A stretch of DNA of 64,000 bases, taken from NCBI GenBank assembly GCA_947167715.1, contig CAMVJD010000001.1, positions 62,001-126,000 of the forward strand, read 5' to 3'. Source of the DNA: an uncultured Eubacteriaceae bacterium. GTDB taxonomy: Bacteria; Bacillota; Clostridia; Lachnospirales; CAG-274. A model generated the notes under the pieces. That model had not been told where the DNA came from and did not search any database. It worked only from the letters and a program-made list of their open reading frames with translations. Both the position numbers and the translations under genes were made by a program. Shown in pieces: positions 46,234-54,005 of this stretch. Position 1 is the first letter of the stretch, and every line of letters starts with the position of its first letter.

Positions 46234-48321
46234 TTATTTCTTTTTTTCGGGAAATTCCATTTTAAAGTTTACATACTTGCCGCCCGTATCGTCAAGCAAA
46301 ATGTCTGCTTCGTAAGTTTTACCCGTTTTTTCGGAGTAAAGGTCTTTAACTCTGACTTTGCCCTTGCTCAAAAGAGCTTTGGCAGCAGCCTTTGTAATTT
46401 CTTTCTTTTTTGTCTCCCAAAACTTGTTTTTCTTCCACAGCGTAAACTCACATTCCTTGTTTTCACAATAAAAATTGAGTTTACCCTCATAAACATTGTT
46501 GCCGCATCGCGGGCATTTTCCTATGACCTCGCGGTCGTTGAATGCCTTTGTTGCTTCTGCGGTTGTTGTTTCTGTATTGCCGACAATATCAACAACAAAC
46601 TCGGTTATGCCCTGCATAAACTCGCTGTCGGAAAAACTGCCCTTGCTTACAAGCACAAGTTTGTTTTCCCAATCGGCAGTCAGTTTTGCGCTTTTCAGCT
46701 TATCGGGCAAAATCTTAACAAGGCTTTTGCCCTTATCTGTCGATATAAGCTGTTTTTTATTACGCTCAACATAGCCGCGCGTAATAATGCCCTCGATTAT
46801 ACCCGCGCGTGTCGCGGGAGTGCCGAGACCCTTGCGTTCAACCTCGTCCGTATCATAATCGTTATTGCCTGCACGTTCCATAGCACTTAACAGCGTATCT
46901 TCCGTGTACGGCTTTGGTGGTGTAGTGTAGTGTTCGGCAACAGCGGCAGATGCGTTTATCGCCTGCTGTTCTTTAACTTCGGGCAAGGTCTTTTCGTCCT
47001 TGTCCTCGGTTTCTTCCTCTTTACAGTTAAGAAAATTCTTGTAATTTTCTTCAACGGCTTTAAAGCCCTTGTTTGTGACCGTTCTGCCGCTTGCTTTAAA
47101 CTCGGCATCGGCACAGTTAAGTTTGATTTGTGTGCTTTCGTACTCAAACGGCGCAGCCGTTGCGGTCAAAAGCCTATGGGCTATCATATATAATACCTTT
47201 TTATCGGTATCGGTCAGCTTTGAAAGGTCAGCAGCCCCGATATTCGCTGTCGGTATTATTGCGTGGTGGTCGGAGACTTTTTTATTATCCATAACCACCT
47301 TGATATTCGGGGTTATGTCGGTGTTCTTACAAAAATCGGGAAATATCTTGCAGATGATCCCGATTATATTTCTTGCAGTATCTTCCATATCCTCGGTCAG
47401 ATATTGGCTATCCGTCCTCGGATAAGTCGAGAGCTTGTTATCATACAAGCTCTGAACAGCCTGCAAGGTCTGATTTGCCGTGAAACCGTATAAACGGTTT
47501 GCATCTCTCTGTAATGATGTTAAATCATACAGTTTAGGCGGCTTTGTTTTCTTTGCTTCTTTCTTTACTTCCGTAACAATCGCCTGCGTATTATCGCAGT
47601 TCGATTTAAGGCTCTCGGCAGCCGTCAATTCTTTTATTTTATCGCTTACTGCGGTAAAACCGCCGCAGTCAAGCTCAACGGTATAGTATTTTTCCTTAAC
47701 AAAATTCGCTATCTGTTCATCACGCTCAACTATCATTGTAAGGGTGGGCGATTGAACGCGACCAACACTCAAAACTTTTGTGCTGTTGTATTTTGTCGTA
47801 AAAAAACGTGTCGCGTTTATGCCGACAAGCCAATCGGCGCGTTCACGGCACAATGCCGATTTATATAAATCGTCATAGTCTGTACCGTTCTTTAAATCTT
47901 CAAAGCCCTGCTTTATTGCGCTATCCTCTAACGAGGAAATCCAAAGGCGCAAAAAAGATTTTTTACAGCCTGCAAGGTTATATGTGTGTCGGAAAATGAG
48001 TTCTCCCTCGCGCCCCGCGTCCGTTGCGCACACAAGCGCATCGACTCTGTTATCTCGCATAAGCTGTTTAAGGGTGTTAAACTGCGCTTTTGTTGCAGGC
48101 TTGACCTCATAGCTCCAATTCTGCGGGATAATAGGCAGGCAATCCCATTTTTTGTACTGTTCGCCGTATTTATCGGCTTCTGACAATCCCACAAGATGTC
48201 CGACACACCAACTAACCATATATCCGTTGCCCTCAAAATAGCCGTCTTTGCGTTCCGTTGCGCCGATAACCTTTGCAATAGATGCTGCGACCGAGGGCTT
48301 TTCTGCTATAACTAACTTCAT
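46234..48321 (-). CDS. topB: DNA topoisomerase III
   Basis: MKLVIAEKPSVAASIAKVIGA; CATDAGREGELIFRHTY; LSVGRVQSPTLTMIVERD; CPRCGNNVYEGK. Confidence 0.95.
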   Translation of the reverse strand: MKLVIAEKPSVAASIAKVIGATERKDGYFEGNGYMVSWCVGHLVGLSEADKYGEQYKKWDCLPIIPQNWSYEVKPATKAQFNTLKQLMRDNRVDALVCATDAGREGELIFRHTYNLAGCKKSFLRLWISSLEDSAIKQGFEDLKNGTDYDDLYKSALCRERADWLVGINATRFFTTKYNSTKVLSVGRVQSPTLTMIVERDEQIANFVKEKYYTVELDCGGFTAVSDKIKELTAAESLKSNCDNTQAIVTEVKKEAKKTKPPKLYDLTSLQRDANRLYGFTANQTLQAVQSLYDNKLSTYPRTDSQYLTEDMEDTARNIIGIICKIFPDFCKNTDITPNIKVVMDNKKVSDHHAIIPTANIGAADLSKLTDTDKKVLYMIAHRLLTATAAPFEYESTQIKLNCADAEFKASGRTVTNKGFKAVEENYKNFLNCKEEETEDKDEKTLPEVKEQQAINASAAVAEHYTTPPKPYTEDTLLSAMERAGNNDYDTDEVERKGLGTPATRAGIIEGIITRGYVERNKKQLISTDKGKSLVKILPDKLKSAKLTADWENKLVLVSKGSFSDSEFMQGITEFVVDIVGNTETTTAEATKAFNDREVIGKCPRCGNNVYEGKLNFYCENKECEFTLWKKNKFWETKKKEITKAAAKALLSKGKVRVKDLYSEKTGKTYEADILLDDTGGKYVNFKMEFPEKKK

Positions 48322-48343
48322 ATAATATCTCCTCGTACATAAT

Positions 48344-48484
48344 TTATTCTAACATTTCGCCCGCAAGCTCAATAAGTGTATGAATATCCTGTGCGGCATT
48401 TTCTTTTGTTGGCTTTCGCTCATCATCAACTGCTTTAAGCAGTATATTTAATTCCTTTTCCGATAACTTTATTGTAACTACCAT
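48344..48484 (-). CDS. small hypothetical protein, 46 aa (absent from ORF track)
   Basis: MVVTIKLSEKELNILLKAVDDERKPTKENAAQDIHTLIELAGEMLE*. Confidence 0.55.
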   Translation of the reverse strand: MVVTIKLSEKELNILLKAVDDERKPTKENAAQDIHTLIELAGEMLE

Positions 48485-48492
48485 AATGCACC

Positions 48493-48774
48493 TCAATTAT
48501 GCTTATTCTGATAATTTGTATTATTGTTTGTTTGTGTTGCAGCATTGATGCTTGTTTCTTTATCGCCTGCTATATCATTATTTGCTGTCTTTTTCTCTGT
48601 AACAAGCTCGGCTAAATCGTTAAAACTCATATTATTTTTTGCCATTAAGTCATTTATCCATCTTGACTGTAACTCCGCCCGCTTGTTTTCAAGCTCCTTG
48701 ACCTCCGCTTTTTTCTGCTTAATTCTGTCATCAAGGTTTGTTATTTGTCCTATTACTTTTTCTGCATCTGCCAT
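48493..48774 (-). CDS. coiled-coil hypothetical protein
   Basis: ITNLDDRIKQKKAEVKELENKRAELQSRWINDLMAKNNMS. Confidence 0.65.
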   Translation of the reverse strand: MADAEKVIGQITNLDDRIKQKKAEVKELENKRAELQSRWINDLMAKNNMSFNDLAELVTEKKTANNDIAGDKETSINAATQTNNNTNYQNKHN

Positions 48775-48795
48775 TTTGCTATTCTTCCTTTCTTA

Positions 48796-49173
48796 TTAAA
48801 ACGGTAATTCCATTTCGCCTAAATCTTCAACTTCGTAAAATTTTGCTTCGTTTTCAGTTTCAATCGGGTCTGTGCTGCTTTCTGCTCCCTTGCTGTCGGC
48901 AAGCTCTAAAGCATCGACCCTTACGATATTTCTATCTCGCTCATTTTCCTTTTTGACCGTTTCGACATAGCCTTTTACACAAATTCGTGAACCTTTACTT
49001 GCATACTTTTCAAGTATGCTTGCGTTGCGGTCATACGCAATGCAGGGAATAAATGCCGTATTGTCGGCATAATTTCTGCTTGCGACAGTAAAGAAAACAT
49101 AGGGTTTTCCGTTTTTTGTTTCTTTTAGTTCGAGGTCTTTTGTTAGGCGACCCAAAATAGTGATGTTGTTCAT
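48796..49173 (-). CDS. ssb: single-stranded DNA-binding protein
   Basis: MNNITILGRLTKDLELKETKNGKPYVFFTVASRNYADNTAFIPCIAYDRNASILEKYASKGSRICVKGYVE; start at 49173 after AAAGGAG. Confidence 0.92.
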   Translation of the reverse strand: MNNITILGRLTKDLELKETKNGKPYVFFTVASRNYADNTAFIPCIAYDRNASILEKYASKGSRICVKGYVETVKKENERDRNIVRVDALELADSKGAESSTDPIETENEAKFYEVEDLGEMELPF

Positions 49174-49189
49174 AATTTCTCCTTTCATA

Positions 49190-49218
49190 AAAAGTGTTCT
49201 CACAATGAGAACACTTTT
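49190..49218. repeat. SHNE palindrome copy 14 (intergenic)
   Basis: aaaagtgttctcacaatgagaacactttt. Confidence 0.9.
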
Positions 49219-49229
49219 TAAATGATTTT

Positions 49230-52200
49230 TTAGTTTTCGGGATATTTAAGGTGTAATTCGGGGTCAAGTGAATTTTTCCGCATCGAATAGTAGTTTGTCA
49301 TATCGCAAGGAAGTTGATACAACTCCAAGTGTATATGCGGAGCAAGCGCGGACGGCGTAATTTCCTCATAACCGATTGTGTATAATTCGGTAAGGGAAAA
49401 ACAAGGATACACCATACGACTGGATACATCTCCCTCTGGCTGATGTGTTAGTAAATCGTATGGCGGTATACTATGATTTACATCAAAATCTATTTGACTG
49501 CAAGTACCAAGTTCTTGCCCCGCCTTTACAAAAAAGTTCGTGTTTTCGGTAATAGCTGGGTCTAATTTGTTGATGCACGATAATTTAACAGCAATTCCAT
49601 TGCCGTCAAAGTTAAATTCTCCGTCCTCCGTAAATGAATTAGATATAACAAATTCATAACCGCGACCCCATTGCTTCGTTACCTTGCACAATCCACTAAT
49701 AGGGGCATAGACTTTTTGATATTCTTCGGTATCGCCCATTTCAAAGTCAATAGCGCGATGTTCTGTAAGCAGCGGTGTATTGTTTGAATACTGTCCATAA
49801 TGTAGTTTCATATTTCCCTTAATTGGTTTGCCGCTGTTTTCGTTATATTCGGGCAAATCGACATTCATTTTTGACGCATCGAAAACCAAAATATATTGTT
49901 TGCCAAAATGTTTACAAATGCGATTTTTCAAATCCTCTCGGCTATCATATTTGATAGGTGGCTGTAAATACGAAACAAACAAATTTCCGTATTTTTTTAC
50001 TTGTTCATATCGTTCTTTTAGCTGCTTGTTACGTTCATCATCGTTTGATAAACGCACTATGTCATTTTTAATAAGAAAATCGACAGAGTATTTTTTATAA
50101 AATCTATATTCTTGATATTTATATTTTCCAGAACAAGTATATCTAATCGGAAAATCTGTCGTTTTATAATATGTATAAGTTTGAATTGAACCATCCGAAT
50201 TTTTTTCTTTTTCTGCATACCACATTGGCTGCGAATAAGTAGCTTCGTGTAACTCTTTTAACTTATCCCTTAAATTTCCCTCTGTTATACCAAGGATATT
50301 CAATTTTTGAAAACCCGTAAGATTTTCCTCGACCACCTGTAAATAAGCCATTGTAGAAATAATATCATCCGTTGTCCAACGATATTTTTCAAGCACCTCA
50401 TCTTTTGACCTAAAGATTTTCCATTCAGAAGAAGAATAATCGGGAGGGTAATCATATCCATTACTATCCTCCATATTGGTTTTTAATGTGAGTGACAAGT
50501 GCATCGGAGTACGTTCATTGTAAGTTGTAGGGTAACTATCTTCTTCTTCCAACGGCACATCTTCCGCAAATAAATAGTAATATTCATATTTATGGTCGGG
50601 GTCGTGTGAAGTGCTTAATCCGTCTATATTTTTGCGGATTATATCAAAATGGTCAAAACCAACATATAATTTTTGTTGGCGTTTTAAATCTAACGCATTT
50701 ATTGTCTCTGATATTTCTGTAGTGTCCATTATTTGCTTTGTATTCCAAATAAAAGTAAGAATAAAGCCGAAAATCATACCTCCCGCAGCGGTCATAAGCA
50801 GTAAATATCCAATAATGCCTGCAATAGCGGCTTTTGCGCTGTTGCCTGCTTTTTTGGTTGCCTGCTTTATCAGCCCCGTAAAACCGTTTCCGATTTTCTT
50901 TCCTGTTTTCTTCGCGGCTTCTTTGACTTGTTTACGCAGGCGCATCTTATTTTGCAGGCGTTTTAATTCTTGTAAGCCTTGTTTTACCGATTTATACGAT
51001 TTTGACACTGCTGTTGTCGCTTTTTCTGTGCCTTTGCCAACATTTATCATTTGTTTAATGCCGTCGGCTTCGGGTGTTTCCTCTGCCGCAGCATATAAAC
51101 CTGACATAAGCGCAGTTTTGGTAAAGTTGATACCTTTATCGGCAACATTTTCAAAACTGTTGCCGACATAGACCAAGCCCTGTTTTGTACCCTCAACAAC
51201 AGTCGGTAAAATCATATCTTTTATTGATTTTGTAACATCCGACTGCTGTTTGATGCCCAACTTCTTTGCGGCTTGCTTTGCTTTGGACTGTGATACTATT
51301 TTACCTTTTTCGCCGTGAGCAAACTTGTCAAATTTTTCTTGCTTGACCTTATAAGACATTCGTTTTTTCTTTAAGGTAAGTTGCTTTTTTTCAAGTGAAG
51401 ATTTCATTTTGACAAGCTCGGCTTCTTTGGCTTTTATTTCTTCAACCGTAAAATCGCCCTTTGTGGTCTTTGCTTTCAATAAAGCCAACTCTTTTTCGGC
51501 TTTTTCGATGTCTAATTTAGTCATTTGGACATCTAATTTTGCCATACGAAACTCGTCTCGCGCGTTTGCTGCGCCAAGTTTAAGCAAATCGTAATTTTGT
51601 TTCGGGTCTGCGGTAAAAACGGCTTTGGAAATAAGCGTTTTTGCTATTGTACCGTCAACGGGTATAACCGTTTCGCCAAATTCTTCTTTTGTGTTTATAG
51701 GCAGGCTTTTTATTACATCTCCTGCGGATAAGTCCATAGAACTTTTAGTCGGCTCTTTTTCGTCCTTATAAGTAATAAGCCCATTGCCGTATGAACTTGA
51801 ACTACCTTTTTTGTTAAAAGTTGTCTCACCGTGAGACGACTTTATGCGCAAGCCTTTGCGGTTGGCTTTCTTTTTGGACTTTGGTATATCCGCTTTTTTG
51901 CTCGGATTTATCAAAGCGTTTTGGGCGTTTTCCGTAACGATAGGCTGCGCTTTTGCGCGGCTTTCATCCGAATAGGATAATAGAGACGAACTGTTCTTCA
52001 TTTCACGCTCATCATTGTATACATTGATAGAGCCGTTGAGATAACCGTCCGAAATATTATCTTTTGTTTTCTCGGTCGTGGTTTTTACGGAAAAAGTCGT
52101 CTCATCGTGAGACACATTTTTTTCTTTTGATGCTTTCCGAAACTCGGAGCGGAAAGAAACTCCGTGAGGTTTGCTATAAGCAGGGGCTTCTTTACTTGTT

Positions 52201-54005
52201 GATGAAGTCTGACCCGAAGTCTGACTTGTTAGCATTTCTTTTTCGGCTCTGCTTGTGTCAACCGCAGAAATAAGGCTGTTTTCATCTGAAACGATAACGC
52301 TTTCTTTTGCTCTGTCGTGTACAAAATCCGCATTACTCGTTTCGTTTACCATTTTGCTGTATTTTTCTTGCGCATTGAGAGCGGCTTTCTGCGGTGCGGC
52401 AGCAGTCGAAGAACTGTCATAGGCAGCTTGACCGCTTTGCTGAAAAGTGTTCTCATTATGAGACACTTTTTTTCTGTTGTCCTTTACGGACTTTGTAAAA
52501 CGGTCGTTACCGCTGTTTCTTGCTCGTTCTGCGCCCGTTCGGTTATCCGAAAGTGCGCTGTTATAGTCTGCTGACCTTATGTTGTCAGTATTACTGTCGC
52601 CGTGTACAAGCTCACTATTGCCGCTGTCGCTTACCATTGACCGCGCCTGCGCTTCGGAATTTATAAAAGATTGACTCGCTGTTGAGGACGAAACCTCTTG
52701 CGTATATGCTTCTTGCCGCGGCGCAGGCGTGTAGGCGTACTCCGAAGAATACGCGCTGTCGGTTTGTCTGCCGCTTGCGTGTGTATGTTCTGCTCGGTGT
52801 TGTGCATCGGCAGCAGCACTCGAAGAACTGTCATAGGCAGCTTGACCACCTTGCTGTTGAAAAGTGTTCTCATTATGAGACACTTTTTTTCGATTGTCCT
52901 TAACGGACTTTGCAAAACGGTCGTTGCCGATGCCGCTTGTGCGCTCTGCGCTTTCACGACCGCTCGTGAGTGCGCTGTTATAGTCTGCCGACCTTATGTT
53001 GTCGGTATTAGTGCCGCCGTGTACAAGCTCACTATTGCCGTTGTCGCTGACCATTGACCGCGCCTGCGCTTCGGAATTTACAAAAGATTGACTCGCCGTT
53101 GTTGACGAAACTTCTTGTGTATACGCTTCTTGTCGCGGTGCAGGCGTGTAGTCGTATTCCGATGAATATGCGCTGTCGGCTTGTCTGCCGCCTGCTTGTG
53201 TGTGTTCTGCTCGATGTTGTGTGTCGGCAGTACCACCCGAAGAACTGTCATAGGCAGCTTGACCGCCTTGCTGTTGAAAATTGGTCTCATCGTGAGACAC
53301 TTTTTTTCTATTGTCCTTGACGGACTTTGCAAAGCGGTCATTGCCGCTGCTGCTTGTGCGTTCCGCGCTTTCACGACCGCTCGTGAGTGCGCTGTTATAG
53401 TCTGCCGACCTTATGTTGTCGGTATTAGTGCCGCCGTGTACAAGCTCACTATTGCCGTTGTCGCTGACCATTGACCGCGCCTGCGCTTCGGAATTTACAA
53501 AAGATTGACTCGCCGTTGTTGACGAAACTTCTTGTGTATACGCTTCTTGTCGCGGTGCAGGCGTGTAGTCGTATTCCGATGAATATGCGCTGTCGGAATA
53601 AGCAGAACTGCTTTCCCTTTGCGCTTGTGCAAATTCACGTTGAACAGCTTTTGTCTGTTTTTCAAAAATCCGTGATGTGCTTGACGGCGTGTTATCCGTT
53701 GCTTTGATAGAGCCGCTGACATCGGTTTTTGTATAATTCACGCTCTCGCTTGAAACTCCCGAAGAACTTACGGGCATTTCTTCTCTGTTAAGCGCATCAT
53801 ATTGAATTTTATTAGAGTTATTGCTGACGGGAACATAACTGTCAAGCTCGTCATTTTCAAGCTCGTCAAGGAGACTGCTTGATGTTTTGACGGAGCTTTT
53901 AACTCCGTCCTCGACCTGTCCTTTGTGTTGCGCGTTCTTGTCGGTAAGATGTGCCTTGTTTTGCTCGTCTTTGCTGATTATCATATCCTTGTTCGACATA
54001 ATCAA
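49230..54005 (-). CDS. conjugation-associated membrane protein with C-terminal M23-like domain and long repetitive N-terminus
   Basis: TM segment IAGIIGYLLLMTAAGGMIFGFILTFIW; HRAIDFEMGDTEEYQKVYAPISGLCKV...APHIHLELYQ; follows virB4. Confidence 0.75.
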   Translation of the reverse strand: MIMSNKDMIISKDEQNKAHLTDKNAQHKGQVEDGVKSSVKTSSSLLDELENDELDSYVPVSNNSNKIQYDALNREEMPVSSSGVSSESVNYTKTDVSGSIKATDNTPSSTSRIFEKQTKAVQREFAQAQRESSSAYSDSAYSSEYDYTPAPRQEAYTQEVSSTTASQSFVNSEAQARSMVSDNGNSELVHGGTNTDNIRSADYNSALTSGRESAERTSSSGNDRFAKSVKDNRKKVSHDETNFQQQGGQAAYDSSSGGTADTQHRAEHTQAGGRQADSAYSSEYDYTPAPRQEAYTQEVSSTTASQSFVNSEAQARSMVSDNGNSELVHGGTNTDNIRSADYNSALTSGRESAERTSGIGNDRFAKSVKDNRKKVSHNENTFQQQGGQAAYDSSSSAAADAQHRAEHTHASGRQTDSAYSSEYAYTPAPRQEAYTQEVSSSTASQSFINSEAQARSMVSDSGNSELVHGDSNTDNIRSADYNSALSDNRTGAERARNSGNDRFTKSVKDNRKKVSHNENTFQQSGQAAYDSSSTAAAPQKAALNAQEKYSKMVNETSNADFVHDRAKESVIVSDENSLISAVDTSRAEKEMLTSQTSGQTSSTSKEAPAYSKPHGVSFRSEFRKASKEKNVSHDETTFSVKTTTEKTKDNISDGYLNGSINVYNDEREMKNSSSLLSYSDESRAKAQPIVTENAQNALINPSKKADIPKSKKKANRKGLRIKSSHGETTFNKKGSSSSYGNGLITYKDEKEPTKSSMDLSAGDVIKSLPINTKEEFGETVIPVDGTIAKTLISKAVFTADPKQNYDLLKLGAANARDEFRMAKLDVQMTKLDIEKAEKELALLKAKTTKGDFTVEEIKAKEAELVKMKSSLEKKQLTLKKKRMSYKVKQEKFDKFAHGEKGKIVSQSKAKQAAKKLGIKQQSDVTKSIKDMILPTVVEGTKQGLVYVGNSFENVADKGINFTKTALMSGLYAAAEETPEADGIKQMINVGKGTEKATTAVSKSYKSVKQGLQELKRLQNKMRLRKQVKEAAKKTGKKIGNGFTGLIKQATKKAGNSAKAAIAGIIGYLLLMTAAGGMIFGFILTFIWNTKQIMDTTEISETINALDLKRQQKLYVGFDHFDIIRKNIDGLSTSHDPDHKYEYYYLFAEDVPLEEEDSYPTTYNERTPMHLSLTLKTNMEDSNGYDYPPDYSSSEWKIFRSKDEVLEKYRWTTDDIISTMAYLQVVEENLTGFQKLNILGITEGNLRDKLKELHEATYSQPMWYAEKEKNSDGSIQTYTYYKTTDFPIRYTCSGKYKYQEYRFYKKYSVDFLIKNDIVRLSNDDERNKQLKERYEQVKKYGNLFVSYLQPPIKYDSREDLKNRICKHFGKQYILVFDASKMNVDLPEYNENSGKPIKGNMKLHYGQYSNNTPLLTEHRAIDFEMGDTEEYQKVYAPISGLCKVTKQWGRGYEFVISNSFTEDGEFNFDGNGIAVKLSCINKLDPAITENTNFFVKAGQELGTCSQIDFDVNHSIPPYDLLTHQPEGDVSSRMVYPCFSLTELYTIGYEEITPSALAPHIHLELYQLPCDMTNYYSMRKNSLDPELHLKYPEN
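51816..51844. repeat. SHNE palindrome copy 15 (in CDS, IKSSHGETTF)
   Basis: aaaagttgtctcaccgtgagacgacttta. Confidence 0.85.
52092..52120. repeat. SHNE palindrome copy 16 (in CDS, KNVSHDETTF)
   Basis: aaaagtcgtctcatcgtgagacacatttt. Confidence 0.9.
52443..52470. repeat. SHNE palindrome copy 17 (in CDS, KKVSHNENTF)
   Basis: aaaagtgttctcattatgagacactttt. Confidence 0.9.
52860..52887. repeat. SHNE palindrome copy 18 (in CDS, KKVSHNENTF)
   Basis: aaaagtgttctcattatgagacactttt. Confidence 0.9.
53277..53304. repeat. SHNE palindrome copy 19 (in CDS, KKVSHDETNF)
   Basis: aaaattggtctcatcgtgagacactttt. Confidence 0.9.

Larger units (their letters stand above)
52390..53600 (-). repeat. tandem array, ~3 units of 417 bp (139 aa)
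   Basis: DSAYSSEYDYTPAPRQEAYTQEVSSTTASQSF...NDRFAKSVKDNRKKVSHDETNFQQQGGQAAYDSSS repeated; palindromes at 52443, 52860, 53277 exactly 417 bp apart. Confidence 0.92.

Noticed and set aside
49174-49203. Upstream start for SSB (MRTLFMKGEIMNN...) beginning inside palindrome copy 14
   Set aside because: ATG at 49173 has a good RBS (AAAGGAG) and matches the usual SSB N-terminus; the extension is just palindrome translation.
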